Source: an uncultured Azospirillum sp. (GTDB lineage: Bacteria > Pseudomonadota > Alphaproteobacteria > RF32 > CAG-239). From it: DNA of 8,993 nucleotides. A program made the position numbers and the translations under genes. The DNA lies in contig CANDEX010000062.1 in the NCBI GenBank assembly GCA_947383875.1, positions 1 through 8,993 of the forward strand. Reading direction: 5' to 3'. Below are positions 1 through 8,425 of this stretch, piece after piece. Every line of letters begins with the position of its first letter. Positions within the stretch are counted from its first letter, which is position 1. The notes beneath the pieces are model-generated. The model ran no database searches, was not told where the DNA came from, and was given only the letters and a program-made list of their open reading frames with translations.

Positions 1-485
1 CTACAGCCTTTGACCCCATTACCTCAGTGACATTTACCTATGACCGGCTGGAAACAAATCCCCGATTTGCCACCATCTCCAGATTATCCAACGCCGTCAT
101 TGTCGCCAGACTGCGCATTGACATGGAAGACCGCGGCGGCAAAATAGATTTAATGATTCCTTACGCCACGCTTGAACCCATCCGTGACCTGCTGCTTCAA
201 ATGTTCATGGGAGAACGCTACGGCCGTGATGCAATTTGGGAAAACCACCTGATTGAACAACTTTGGGAAACAGATATTGAATTACAGGCAATTTTGAAAG
301 AAAAAATGATTACCCTCGGTGATATCGCCAAATGGGAAAAAGGTTCTTTTCTGCCCTTGGATATGTATCCGCATGACGATGTCTGCGTCATCTGCGGTGA
401 TGTCCCGTTATTTACCGGTTCTATGGGACGAAAAGAAGAAAACGTTGTCATAAAAATTCAAAAAAAGGCAGATAAAAATGGATAG
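1..485 (+). CDS. fliM: Flagellar motor switch protein FliM, C-terminal part (5' end outside window)
   Basis: FliM is a cytoplasmic C-ring protein. It binds phospho-CheY and works with FliG and FliN to set the direction of flagellar rotation. The frame is open from base 3, so this is the 3' end of a longer gene; the GTG at 27 is internal. About 160 residues are visible, roughly half of the usual 320-350. They cover the end of the CheC-like middle domain, with the family pattern RLETNPRFA followed by MIPYATLEPIRDLL. After that comes the C-terminal SpoA/FliN-like domain, ITLGDIAKWEKGSFLPLD, ending in a short lysine-rich tail. The stop codon overlaps the start of the next gene by 8 bases, which suggests translational coupling within a flagellar operon. 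The family call is confident. The N-terminal CheY-binding EIDALL-type motif cannot be checked here. Confidence 0.93.
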   Translation, partial: TAFDPITSVTFTYDRLETNPRFATISRLSNAVIVARLRIDMEDRGGKIDLMIPYATLEPIRDLLLQMFMGERYGRDAIWENHLIEQLWETDIELQAILKEKMITLGDIAKWEKGSFLPLDMYPHDDVCVICGDVPLFTGSMGRKEENVVIKIQKKADKNG

Positions 486-924
486 TCTTGAACTGATTAT
501 CAATCTGGCGATTATCGCTTTACTGATACCAACCATTATTTATGCATATAAGCTAAATAAAAATCTTAGCCTGCTTCGCCAGAATCAAAGCAGCTTATCC
601 CAGCTTATCTCCTCTTTAAACGAAGCGACCTACAAAGCGGAAAACTCCATCCCCAAACTGAAATCAGTCACGGAACACTCTTCTGAAGGCCTGAAAGAAG
701 TTATTGACAGTGCCAAAAACCTCAAGGATGATTTAACGTTTATCAATGAGCGCGCAGACAATCTGGCTGACCGCTTGGAAAATGTTATTTCTGCCGGACG
801 AGAGATTAAACCCGTTGTTACCAATACCCGTCCGGCAACAATGACGCCTGCCGAGGAAAAAATTGAAGACTCTCGCTCATTGGCTGAAATGGAATTATTA
901 AAGGCACTGCGCTCTATCAAATAA
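478..924 (+). CDS. DUF6468 flagellar-cluster membrane coiled-coil protein
   Basis: This 148-residue protein has one N-terminal transmembrane segment (about residues 6-25, rich in I, L and A). It is followed by a long charged helical region (about 30-105) with a coiled-coil-like heptad pattern. A linker rich in P and T leads to the conserved-looking C-terminal helix AEMELLKALRSIK. This layout and the position directly after fliM match the DUF6468 family, which I know from alphaproteobacterial flagellar clusters; its biochemical role is not established. The ATG at 478 lies inside the last codons of fliM and has an AAGG ribosome site at 465-468, 9 bases upstream. Being anchored in the inner membrane with a helical rod, it may be a structural or chaperone-like partner of the motor, but that is inference. 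The family call rests on memory of sequence and context, not on a search. Confidence 0.75.
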   Translation: MDSLELIINLAIIALLIPTIIYAYKLNKNLSLLRQNQSSLSQLISSLNEATYKAENSIPKLKSVTEHSSEGLKEVIDSAKNLKDDLTFINERADNLADRLENVISAGREIKPVVTNTRPATMTPAEEKIEDSRSLAEMELLKALRSIK

Positions 925-934
925 GGTTTACCCA

Positions 935-1591
935 ATGCTCAAAAAATTAAAACAACAATTTCGCATTCTTCCCATGGTCATATTTATGGCAGTGCTTATG
1001 CTGTCGGTGCGCCTGAATAATATTTTTGATTTGCTGAAAAATCCTTATGCAAACCGTCTCAGTATTTCTCAATCTTTGGCCTTTGCCGAAGAAAAAAATG
1101 CCAAAGAAACCTCTGAACTGACCAATATCCTGGAAAACGGAACCTCTGCTGCGACCGATTCGGCAACAGGAACGCCCGCACCAAACACTGGTTTCACACA
1201 ATCAGAAATCATGATTTTACAAGAGCTGGCCGAACGCCGCGAAGCTCTGGACATCCGCAGCCGTGAAATTGATAAAAAAGCCGTGCAGTTAAAAGTAGCC
1301 GAGCAGGAAATTGACAAACGCCTTAAACAATTACAGGAACACGAACAAAAACTGCGCAAACTGATTCAGGAGTACAACGACAAAGAACGTGCCAAAATAA
1401 ATGCCCTGATTAAAGTCTATTCCAGCATGAAACCCAAAGATGCCGCCCGCATTTTCAACACATTGGATATAGATGTAACGGTAGCACTCCTCAAGGATAT
1501 GAAACCCTCAACCTCCTCTGCAATCTTAGCTCAAATGGATGCGCAAAAAGCTAAAGAAATTACAGATAAAATTATTGGCAATAATTTTTAA
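935..1591 (+). CDS. motE: MotE family protein (MgtE-N-like tail)
   Basis: MotE-type proteins are described in alphaproteobacteria as periplasmic chaperones of the motor protein MotC, needed for torque generation. This 218-residue protein has an N-terminal signal anchor (about residues 11-25, LPMVIFMAVLMLSV). A low-complexity stretch rich in T, A and P follows (about 58-88), then a long charged coiled coil (about 90-155). The C-terminal MgtE-intracellular-N-like segment (about 158-214) contains YSSMKPKDAARIFNTLD and a second MKPSTSSAILAQMD repeat. The two related KP..(A/S) half-repeats are typical of the fold. The ATG sits 10 bases after the previous stop, and an AAGG ribosome site overlaps that stop. 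The symbol is used in the family sense; the exact MotE ortholog of Sinorhizobium is not proven. Confidence 0.8.
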   Translation: MLKKLKQQFRILPMVIFMAVLMLSVRLNNIFDLLKNPYANRLSISQSLAFAEEKNAKETSELTNILENGTSAATDSATGTPAPNTGFTQSEIMILQELAERREALDIRSREIDKKAVQLKVAEQEIDKRLKQLQEHEQKLRKLIQEYNDKERAKINALIKVYSSMKPKDAARIFNTLDIDVTVALLKDMKPSTSSAILAQMDAQKAKEITDKIIGNNF

Positions 1592-1605
1592 TTCGGATAG
1601 AAGAA

Positions 1606-4600
1606 TTGACCATTAAACGGCAACATAAAATGAGTTTTCTGCAAAAGCTGTACATCAGTGCAGCAGTCTTGTTGCACCCCAACACCATTTGGGCACAAAC
1701 AGCCGTTTATTCATCACACCAAGACACCGCAGAAATTACTTTGCCGCTGGCAGATACAACAGATTACACGTTAGAAAACAAAGGCCGTGATCTTTACCTT
1801 TCATTCAGTGAACCGCTGGCATCCGGCTTAAACGATATCGTGCAAAAGCTGCCCAACATCGTCACCGCGGCCCAAATTGCCGATGATAATAAAAGCATTC
1901 TCATCTCGGTTAAAGAACCTGTTTCCGTACAAAATCTCCGTAATCAGGGAAAATTAACTGTCAAACTCAGTAAACAAGACAAATCCTTAGCGAACCAAAG
2001 CTTGGACAACAGAATTGACAACCTGCAACTTAATTACGGACAACATACCGAATTTGCTCGTTTTACGTTTGATTACGCGCCAAGCGGCAAACCGGAATAT
2101 AAGGTTAAAACCGGACCGCACACCACGACGGTATCTTTCCGACGAAAATTTAATATTCAAGCCGCGAACCTGACAAATTATCCTGAAGCGGCATATATCT
2201 TACAACAAATAACACCGCAAGGCGGAATAGACATCATATTCCCGGCCAAATTGGTTAATACATTTGAACACCGAAATAAAATTGTTTTTGATTTAGAAAA
2301 CAAATCCCTGCCCGCCGAACAAGCAGAAACAGTTCAACTTCCCCCGGCAGAAACACCCCCGGTCGATATCCGCACCCAAAATTTGGTTCAAATTCAAAAC
2401 TCCATGGCTTCGGCTCAAGTTTCCCCCGACCAACCGGGACGCATTGCCAGTTTAAGTTTTTCATGGAATATGCCGGTTGGCCTGTCTGTTTTTCAACGAG
2501 GAAAATATATCTGGATAATTTTTGATCACGCACAAAATACAGACATCGAAAATCTGCAAAGAACAGCCGCTCAAGTTGCAGATGAAGTTATTCAGCTTCC
2601 CCACCCGACAGCAACAGTTATTAGAATTTTGCCCAAAACAAAACTTAACGCTTTTGTCCGTCGAGAAGGTTTACTGTGGATTGTTGACTTGTTTACCCGT
2701 GAAATCCCTGAAGAGATTAAAGATTTACCTGTATATACGCAATACAACATCAATAATGAACCATACCTCTTTATCCCCTCCACCGCCGCAGGTGAAGTTG
2801 TTTCAGTCATTGATCCTGAAATCGGAGACTTAATCGTCACCGGAACCAGCATGGACATCGGCTTAGGAACCAAAAGTGAATACAGCTACCCTGATTTTAC
2901 CCTGCTACAGACAATGCAAGGTATTGCGTTTAACGCTGACGCCATGGATATCGCTCTCAATCGCGGAAACACCGGTTACACCATTCAAGCCGTCCGCCGC
3001 GGTTTAAATATTTCTCCTGATTTAGAACGCTTAAAACATCAAGAACAACTAAATTTGGTTGATAACAGCATCGCCAATATATCTGCAGACTTTGATCAAG
3101 AACTGCTAAACAAACCCTTTGCAGAAGCTGAAGAACAATTAAAACAAGATATCATTGCCGCCACCTCTGAGCAAAAAAATAATGCTCGGCTGGAATTAGC
3201 TAAATATTATCTTTCACAAGGTTTAGGCACAAACGCATTAAATATATTAAAAAAACTGGCGGAAGAAAAAGCACCTGAAACGGAAACCGAACGATTTCAT
3301 GGAATGATGGGCGTTTCATATTTGCTGACCCACAGATATAATAATGCCGTAGACAGTTTCTCATTCGGCCGTTTACCGGAAATCAGCGAAGCCATCTTCT
3401 GGAGAACACTGGCTGCCTCGGCTCTCACTCCCAAGCCGGAAAACAATGCTGTACTTGTCAGTTATCTGAATAAAGTCCGCAGCTACCCGCCACAAATTCG
3501 CAAAGCCATTGCCGAAATCGGAGCTCGTACAGCGATTGCTGCCGGAGATGATATCACCGCCCAAAGCTTCATAGACATCCTAAAAACTATGGATAACAAT
3601 AATCGTCTGGCTCCTCAGATAAATTATTTAACCGCAGAAAAGATGCTCATGCAGGGCTATCCGCGCAATGCCGTTCAGGAATACCGCAAAGCAGCCAAAA
3701 GCAATGACATGAAATATGCGGCATTAGCTCGAAAAAAAGTTGTCGACCTCGAAATCCGATTGGGCGTTCTGTCACCGGATAAAGCCGTTAAAGAACTGGA
3801 AGGCCTGCGCTTTGCCTGGGGAGAAATAAACTTTAAAAGACAGTTGCTGAGCGACTTAAGTAATCTTTATGTCAAAAATAAAGACTATTACCGCGCTCTG
3901 CGCACCCTGCAGGAATTAGGTCACATCTCACCTCAAGAAGACCAACCGCAAATAGAACGCCGTATGGTTAAACTTTTTGAAGACATTTATCTGAATAATC
4001 AGGCAGATAACCTCAGCGCATTAAAATCTCTGGCTCTTTATCAGGATTATAGTTGGCTAGCCCCCAAGAGTCGCAGCTATAATACCATTGTTCAAAAACT
4101 TGCAGACAGACTGGTCGCGGTAGATTTACTCGACCGAGCATTTGAACTGCTGGATACTCAGATGAAAACCGAACCATTGACCGAACAGGAAAAAGCGACC
4201 TATGGCTCACGCATGGCACTAATTCAACTCTTCAATGGAAACAACCGCGAGGCTTTAAACTTACTTGACCAAACAGAAGTCCCCAACCTTCCGGAAACAT
4301 TAGCATTACAACGCCGCATTATTCGCGCTAAAGCTCTTTCCGGAACCGGAAATGAAAGATTAGCCTTAGAACTCCTAAAAGGAGACTACAGCAAAAATGC
4401 ACTTCTCCTGAAAAGCGAAATTTTCTGGAATGGCAATATGTGGAGCGAAGCAGCCGAAGCTCTAAAATATCTGATAGAAAAGCCCCAACCGGGTAAACCG
4501 CTCAGTGAAGAACAAATAAATTATATTCTCGACTGGGCAACAGCTCTGAAAAAAGCCGGTCACGAAACGGTTATTGTCCGTCTGCGCAACAAATTCATGC

Positions 4601-4800
4601 CTTGGTTTAAAGACACCAAATACTACAGCGCATTCAGCATTTTAACCGATACGCTTGAAAATTCACAAATTAATATTAGAGTTATAGATAAGGCAATTAA
4701 AGATGTTGAAACCTTCAGCAACTTTGCCAAAATTTATAACCAATCGCTGATGACTTCAAATTTAACGGAAACACCGGCACCACAAAACAATGCTCAATAA
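1606..4800 (+). CDS. Large exported TPR-type protein of the flagellar cluster
   Basis: This protein has 1064 residues if translation starts at the TTG at 1606, which follows a purine-rich GATAGAAGAA stretch. An ATG at 1630 is a possible alternative start eight codons later. Both starts keep a signal peptide with a hydrophobic core (YISAAVLL) and a likely signal peptidase I site after TIWA (residue 30). The next 470 residues look beta-rich and contain repeated modules, about 42-122, 148-231 and 279-363. The third carries [13 protein letters not shown] and later [10 protein letters not shown] further segment at about 394-470 has the pattern GDLIVTGTS...[10 protein letters not shown]. From about 520 to 1040 the protein is a long array of alanine- and leucine-rich helix pairs such as [27 protein letters not shown], typical of TPR/SEL1-like solenoids. 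The location after motE suggests a periplasmic scaffold for the motor or flagellar basal body. That is inference; no enzyme motif is visible. Confidence 0.8.
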   Translation: MTIKRQHKMSFLQKLYISAAVLLHPNTIWAQTAVYSSHQDTAEITLPLADTTDYTLENKGRDLYLSFSEPLASGLNDIVQKLPNIVTAAQIADDNKSILISVKEPVSVQNLRNQGKLTVKLSKQDKSLANQSLDNRIDNLQLNYGQHTEFARFTFDYAPSGKPEYKVKTGPHTTTVSFRRKFNIQAANLTNYPEAAYILQQITPQGGIDIIFPAKLVNTFEHRNKIVFDLENKSLPAEQAETVQLPPAETPPVDIRTQNLVQIQNSMASAQVSPDQPGRIASLSFSWNMPVGLSVFQRGKYIWIIFDHAQNTDIENLQRTAAQVADEVIQLPHPTATVIRILPKTKLNAFVRREGLLWIVDLFTREIPEEIKDLPVYTQYNINNEPYLFIPSTAAGEVVSVIDPEIGDLIVTGTSMDIGLGTKSEYSYPDFTLLQTMQGIAFNADAMDIALNRGNTGYTIQAVRRGLNISPDLERLKHQEQLNLVDNSIANISADFDQELLNKPFAEAEEQLKQDIIAATSEQKNNARLELAKYYLSQGLGTNALNILKKLAEEKAPETETERFHGMMGVSYLLTHRYNNAVDSFSFGRLPEISEAIFWRTLAASALTPKPENNAVLVSYLNKVRSYPPQIRKAIAEIGARTAIAAGDDITAQSFIDILKTMDNNNRLAPQINYLTAEKMLMQGYPRNAVQEYRKAAKSNDMKYAALARKKVVDLEIRLGVLSPDKAVKELEGLRFAWGEINFKRQLLSDLSNLYVKNKDYYRALRTLQELGHISPQEDQPQIERRMVKLFEDIYLNNQADNLSALKSLALYQDYSWLAPKSRSYNTIVQKLADRLVAVDLLDRAFELLDTQMKTEPLTEQEKATYGSRMALIQLFNGNNREALNLLDQTEVPNLPETLALQRRIIRAKALSGTGNERLALELLKGDYSKNALLLKSEIFWNGNMWSEAAEALKYLIEKPQPGKPLSEEQINYILDWATALKKAGHETVIVRLRNKFMPWFKDTKYYSAFSILTDTLENSQINIRVIDKAIKDVETFSNFAKIYNQSLMTSNLTETPAPQNNAQ

Positions 4801-6775
4801 CAAAATAAACATTGTCAGTCCTTTTGAACCTTCCGGAGACCAACCGGATGCGATTCGCGAGTTATGCGCCGGAATTGAACGCGGCGAAAAAAATCAGGTT
4901 TTACTCGGCGTAACCGGCAGCGGCAAAACCTTTACCATGGCCAAAATAATTGAACAATGCCAACGCCCGGCATTAATTATGGCACCAAATAAAATTTTGG
5001 CGGCACAGCTCTACAGCGAAATGAAAGAGTTTTTTCCCAATAATCATGTTGAATACTTTGTATCTTACTATGATTACTACCAGCCGGAAGCCTACGTCCC
5101 CAAAACAGATACATATATTGAAAAAGATTCTGCGTTGAATGAGCAAATAGACCGTATGCGCAACGCCGCCACCCGAGACATTTTGGAAAGCAACGACGTT
5201 ATTATTGTTGCTTCCGTTTCTTGTATTTACGGTCTTGGAGATGTTGAATCATATTCAGCAATGACACTTCCTCTGGCCGTTGGTGATAACATAGCTCCGC
5301 AGGAGGTTTATAAACGGTTGGCTGAACTGCAATATGAGCGCAACCAAATGAGCTTTGTCCGCAGCACCTTTCGAGTACAAGGCGACACGCTTGATATTTT
5401 TCCGGCTCACTATGAAGACCGCGCTTGGCGCATCTCTTTTTTTGGAGACGAAATTGATGAAATACATGAGTTTGACAGCCTGACCGGCAAAAAAACAGCA
5501 TCTCTGCAAAAAGTTGTCGTATATCCGGCCAATCACTATGTTACACCGCGCCCGGCCATATCACAAGCCATCACAGGCATCCGTAAAGAACTGGCAGAAA
5601 CGATTGAAGATTTTAAGCAAAACAATAAACTTCTGGAGGCGCAGCGCATAGAACAACGAACACGCTTTGACCTTGAGATGCTTGAAACCACCGGACACTG
5701 TAAAGGCATTGAAAACTATTCTCGTTATCTCACCGGACGCAAACCCGGAGAACCACCTCCGACATTATTTGAATACTTGCCGCCCAATGCATTGATTTTT
5801 ATTGATGAAAGCCATATTTCTGTCCCCCAAATCGGCGGAATGTTTCGCGGTGACTATAATCGTAAAAAAACCTTAGCCGATTATGGCTTTCGGTTGCCTT
5901 CGTGCGTAGATAACCGTCCTTTACGTTTTGAAGAATGGAACCAAATGCGCGGACAAACCATTTTTGTCTCCGCCACACCCGGCGATTGGGAATTAGAACA
6001 AAGTCAAGGCGTTTTTGCCGAACAAGTCATTCGTCCGACCGGTTTAACCGACCCGATATGCATTGTCCGACCGGTAGAAAATCAGGTAGATGACCTCATG
6101 GAAGAATGCCGCAAAACCATTGCCAAAAAAGAAAGAGTATTGGTCACAACTCTTACTAAAAAAATGGCGGAAGACTTAACAGAATATCTTAATGAAAACG
6201 GCATCAAAGTCCGTTATCTGCACTCTGATATTGACACCTTGGAACGCATTGAAATTATCCGAGATTTACGCCTTGGTGTTTTTGACGTTCTGGTAGGCAT
6301 TAACCTTCTGCGCGAAGGCCTGGACATTCCGGAATGTTCGCTGGTTGCTATTCTGGATGCGGATAAAGAAGGCTTTTTACGCTCTACCCGTTCTCTTATC
6401 CAAACCATTGGCCGAGCAGCCCGTAATGCCGAAGGACGTGTTATTCTTTATGCCGACAAAATGACCGGTTCGATTCGCCAAGCCTTGGAAGAAACCAATC
6501 GCCGCCGAGAAAAACAAATAAAATATAATACCGAACATGGCATTACTCCCAAAACCATTATCAAAAGCATTTCTTCAACATTAAAAGAAATGACAGAAAC
6601 TGACTTTGTTAAAGACGACAGTAAAAATGTCGAAGACCTGAAAAATATCGATAAAAAATTGAAAGACTATAATAAGAAAATGAAAGAAGCGGCTCAAAAT
6701 CTGGAATTTGAACAAGCCATGATATACCGCGACAAAATCAAAGAACTTGAACTTTTGGCAATGAAAAATTTATAG
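4790..6775 (+). CDS. uvrB: Excinuclease ABC subunit UvrB
   Basis: UvrB is the DNA-damage-verifying helicase-like subunit of nucleotide excision repair. It is loaded by UvrA and recruits UvrC for incision. At 661 residues it has near-typical length. Motifs appear in the expected order: [10 protein letters not shown] near the start; Walker A GVTGSGKT (40-47); the damage-probing beta-hairpin region starting at [11 protein letters not shown] (92-102); the DEAD-like IDESH (338-342); helicase motif III VSATP (393-397); [10 protein letters not shown] (506-515); and motif [11 protein letters not shown] (538-546). The C-terminal UVR motif that contacts UvrC is present (about 616-655). The ATG at 4790 overlaps the TPR gene by 11 bases, with no good ribosome site, which suggests translational coupling. 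The start agrees with the family's usual N-terminus. All key residues seem intact, so the protein should be functional. No LexA box or separate promoter is apparent, since its start lies inside the preceding gene. Confidence 0.98.
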   Translation: MLNNKINIVSPFEPSGDQPDAIRELCAGIERGEKNQVLLGVTGSGKTFTMAKIIEQCQRPALIMAPNKILAAQLYSEMKEFFPNNHVEYFVSYYDYYQPEAYVPKTDTYIEKDSALNEQIDRMRNAATRDILESNDVIIVASVSCIYGLGDVESYSAMTLPLAVGDNIAPQEVYKRLAELQYERNQMSFVRSTFRVQGDTLDIFPAHYEDRAWRISFFGDEIDEIHEFDSLTGKKTASLQKVVVYPANHYVTPRPAISQAITGIRKELAETIEDFKQNNKLLEAQRIEQRTRFDLEMLETTGHCKGIENYSRYLTGRKPGEPPPTLFEYLPPNALIFIDESHISVPQIGGMFRGDYNRKKTLADYGFRLPSCVDNRPLRFEEWNQMRGQTIFVSATPGDWELEQSQGVFAEQVIRPTGLTDPICIVRPVENQVDDLMEECRKTIAKKERVLVTTLTKKMAEDLTEYLNENGIKVRYLHSDIDTLERIEIIRDLRLGVFDVLVGINLLREGLDIPECSLVAILDADKEGFLRSTRSLIQTIGRAARNAEGRVILYADKMTGSIRQALEETNRRREKQIKYNTEHGITPKTIIKSISSTLKEMTETDFVKDDSKNVEDLKNIDKKLKDYNKKMKEAAQNLEFEQAMIYRDKIKELELLAMKNL

Positions 6776-6824
6776 AGATTTAAATAAGAATCATCCATCC
6801 TCAGAATATAATACAATTTTGCTC

Positions 6825-6874
6825 TTGACTTTTGACAAAAGATTGACATAATAAGGTAAAATTTAATTTTTAAT
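6825..6874 (+). promoter_or_regulatory. Promoter region with three TTGAC boxes
   Basis: The AT-rich 121-base gap after uvrB contains TTGACT (6825-6830), TTGACA (6832-6837) and TTGACA (6843-6848). These are perfect or near-perfect sigma-70 -35 boxes. Possible -10 partners are CATAAT (6847-6852, 16 bases after the first box), TAAAAT (6857-6862, 19 bases after the second) and TTTAAT (6869-6874, 20 bases after the third). The first pair has the best spacing. It should drive the 134-residue gene starting at 6897. Which box is used cannot be decided from sequence. Confidence 0.6.
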
Positions 6875-6896
6875 CTTATTATTAATTTCAATAGTT

Positions 6897-7301
6897 ATGG
6901 AACAGAATAGAACTTCAGTAAGTGACTTTATCCGCAGTGTTCGTCAAGCTATAGAACAAACCACAATTGCACTGCAAAACGGTGACGAAACATTTACCAA
7001 CCTCCCGGTTATCATCAACTTCACCCCGGTGGAAAACATCCAAACGGCTCACCAAATGCTTTTTGACAACCTGGGACATGAACAAATGTCCATCCGCTGC
7101 TTAACAAAGAAACATGGCCCTCAAGAGCTTCCTAAACAAATCTTTGTCATGGAACTTGACAGTCAACTTCTCTTGGCTGTTGCAGATTTCGGGCTCTATG
7201 TTCTCGACCGGCGAATTTATACCATCACCAAAACAAAACGAACCTGGATATCCGAACTAAAAAAAGTAATCAACGGCAAAATAATTGCCTGCTATGAATA
7301 A
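6897..7301 (+). CDS. Hypothetical protein, 134 residues, own promoter and terminator
   Basis: I do not recognise this family. The protein looks soluble, with no signal peptide or membrane segment. It begins with an amphipathic helix (about residues 6-28, VSDFIRSVRQAIEQTTIALQ). Next comes a short strand ending in LPVIINFTPVENI, a second helix (about 48-60), and alternating strands including QIFVMELDSQLLLAVADFGLYVLD and RIYTITK. It ends in a lysine-rich helix and the tail GKIIACYE. This suggests a small alpha/beta fold. Two cysteines are present, one in IRCLTKKHG and one near the end; no catalytic pattern stands out. No strong ribosome site precedes the ATG at 6897, whose leader is almost entirely A and T. 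It forms a single-gene unit, with a promoter region at 6825-6874 and a strong hairpin terminator at 7337-7360. Its codon use resembles the neighbours, so it is very likely a real gene of unknown function. Confidence 0.8.
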   Translation: MEQNRTSVSDFIRSVRQAIEQTTIALQNGDETFTNLPVIINFTPVENIQTAHQMLFDNLGHEQMSIRCLTKKHGPQELPKQIFVMELDSQLLLAVADFGLYVLDRRIYTITKTKRTWISELKKVINGKIIACYE

Positions 7302-7336
7302 TCTTTTTTACCTACTTATCTATCTACCATGAACTT

Positions 7337-7360
7337 AGCGGCCTTCGGGCCGCTTTTTTT
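7337..7360 (+). terminator. Rho-independent terminator with UUCG tetraloop
   Basis: The stem AGCGGCC pairs with GGCCGCT around a TTCG loop and is followed by seven T (7354-7360). C(UUCG)G is an exceptionally stable RNA loop, so this is a textbook intrinsic terminator for the 134-residue gene 36 bases upstream. There is no A run on its left side, so it should work mainly on the plus strand and not serve rlmH. Confidence 0.95.
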
Positions 7361-7453
7361 ATGAGACTAAGCTGACACCGGAATATACATAAAACGACAT
7401 AAGGATGACAGATACTCACTAAATCTGTACTAAGCTCTCATAAAGCGAACTTT

Positions 7454-7894
7454 TTACTCCCGATGATAAGGATGATGAGCAATAATCGTCTGAACTCTGT
7501 AAATCTGCTCAGCCAGAACCGCTCTCATCAACATATGCGGCAAAGTCAGCTTACCAAAAGACAGAAGCATATCGGCTTTTTCGCGTGTGGATTGGAGATG
7601 CCCATCTGCTCCGCCGATTAAGAAACAAATTTCCGAACAGCCGTTCAGCATCCATTTTTCGATTCTTGCGGCAAGCTCCAGACTTTTTAGATTCTCTCCG
7701 CGCTCATCAAGAACAATAACTTTGGCTCCGGCGGGAATGGATTCCTGCAAAAATTTTGCCTCTTCCGCCTGTGTGGCATTATCCTTTTCTTTAACGACAA
7801 CTTCCCAGCCTGAACGTTTGATATACTCCGCAATAATCTGCGCTTCGGGAGAATTTTTCTTACATTTGCCAATGGCAATAATCTGCACTTTCAT
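7454..7894 (-). CDS. rlmH: 23S rRNA (pseudouridine-1915-N3)-methyltransferase RlmH
   Basis: RlmH is a SPOUT-class methyltransferase. It uses S-adenosylmethionine to methylate N3 of pseudouridine 1915 in helix 69 of 23S rRNA, acting on the assembled 70S ribosome. The 146 residues are close to the usual 150-160. Family landmarks are VIVLDERGENLKSLELA (59-75), the cofactor-knot glycine motif FLIGGADGH (91-99), LTLPHMLMRAVLAEQIYR (116-133) and the C-terminal PYHRE (142-146). The ATG at 7894 has an AAAGGA ribosome site about 6 bases upstream on the minus strand. In many bacteria rlmH follows rsfS (iojap), but no rsfS is visible upstream here. The gene is convergent with the 134-residue gene. No clear terminator follows it. 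A TTGAAA/TAATTA-like promoter may lie at about 7940-7970 on the minus strand, but it is weak. Confidence 0.96.
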   Translation of the reverse strand: MKVQIIAIGKCKKNSPEAQIIAEYIKRSGWEVVVKEKDNATQAEEAKFLQESIPAGAKVIVLDERGENLKSLELAARIEKWMLNGCSEICFLIGGADGHLQSTREKADMLLSFGKLTLPHMLMRAVLAEQIYRVQTIIAHHPYHRE

Positions 7895-8079
7895 TATTTA
7901 TCCTTTCTTTTCCAACTTAGCACCTCGCCTCCAGCGAAACAAGCCTAAAGTAATTACAGGGATTAAACTATTTTCAAACCGATACGTTCGATGGCATTAC
8001 CCACAAAGTTTTTCTCTCAATGATAAAACTTGCCAAAGAAACCGCCCATAAACAACAACATCCATAAACACTTACTATT

Positions 8080-8408
8080 ATGAAACAAGAAGCCCCAAAA
8101 CGCATTCAGGAATACCTGAAAAAAACGACGAACAGTTCGAAAACGCCGGAGAAGATGAAAAAGTAGAAGCCGGCTTGGTTACCGTCGCAACCAACGACAA
8201 GGCCGTTTACACGCTCAAACAAGCTCTCGCTTTCTGCAAAAAATTCATGAACTCCCCGCCTCAAGCAGACGAAATGACTTTAACCAACTTCAAACTTCCG
8301 GGAGCCACACAAAAAAACCAGGGTTGGATCTGGCAACAGCAGGACGGTTATTTCTTCATAAAATGCGGAAATTCTGAAGCCTACATGATCAACCGCCGTT
8401 TTTATTAA
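8080..8408 (+). CDS. Small hypothetical gene requiring a -1 shift at an A7 run
   Basis: The ATG at 8080 opens a frame reading MKQEAPKRIQEYLKK. This frame then runs into AAA AAA ACG and stops at the TAG at 8164. The -1 frame is open from 8052 to the TAA at 8406-8408 but has no ATG or GTG codon before 8248, only a TTG at 8175. Joining the two frames at the A run (8119-8125) gives a 109-residue protein: a basic N-terminal helix, an acidic stretch (NDEQFENAGEDEKVEAG), then a compact domain. That domain contains YTLKQALAFCKKFM, an ITAM-like-free linker, GWIWQQQDGYFFIKCG and the end AYMINRRFY. Adding a single A would restore the frame. It may therefore be a recent pseudogene, a sequencing or assembly homopolymer error, or a gene using slippage. 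A conservative annotation would start at TTG 8175 (77 residues). I do not recognise the family. A strong hairpin terminator follows, which supports real transcription. Confidence 0.6.
8105..8125 (+). other. Hairpin followed by A7 run at the frame change
   Basis: TTCAGG (8105-8110) and CCTGAA (8115-8120) form a six-pair stem around AATA. The A run 8119-8125 starts in the last two bases of the stem. This is exactly where the two halves of the small gene change frame. Homopolymer A runs are prone to polymerase or ribosome slippage, and also to sequencing errors. Whether the hairpin matters is inference. Confidence 0.4.
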
Positions 8409-8425
8409 AAAATTGTTCAACCTCT

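Noticed and set aside
27..29. GTG as the start of a 152-residue protein
   Set aside because: The frame is open upstream to the window edge and the residues before it (AFDPITS) continue the FliM middle domain, so this is an internal codon.
2522..2833. A 103-codon plus-strand frame inside the TPR gene
   Set aside because: It overlaps a well-supported long gene in another frame, and its composition (K, S and P runs) is that of a shadow frame.
5202..5536. Two overlapping minus-strand frames inside uvrB
   Set aside because: They lie antisense to conserved UvrB motifs and have cysteine- and arginine-rich products typical of shadow frames.
7408..7428. Inverted repeat ACAGAT/ATCTGT downstream of rlmH
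   Set aside because: The stem is only six pairs, AT-rich and with a 9-base loop, and it has no adjacent T run in the minus direction, so it does not qualify as the rlmH terminator.
7587..8051. A 154-codon plus-strand open frame opposite rlmH
   Set aside because: Most of it is the antisense of rlmH, whose protein motifs are unmistakable. The translated product has low-complexity S/F/R content, no ribosome site and no recognisable domain.
8030..8068. Possible promoter TTGCCA ... CATAAA before the small frameshifted gene
   Set aside because: The spacings between the boxes (about 11 or 27 bases) do not fit a sigma-70 promoter.
8129..8139. Palindrome CGAACAGTTCG after the A run as a frameshift-stimulating structure
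   Set aside because: The loop would be a single base, so it cannot form a stable RNA hairpin at full length. No pseudoknot partner was seen.
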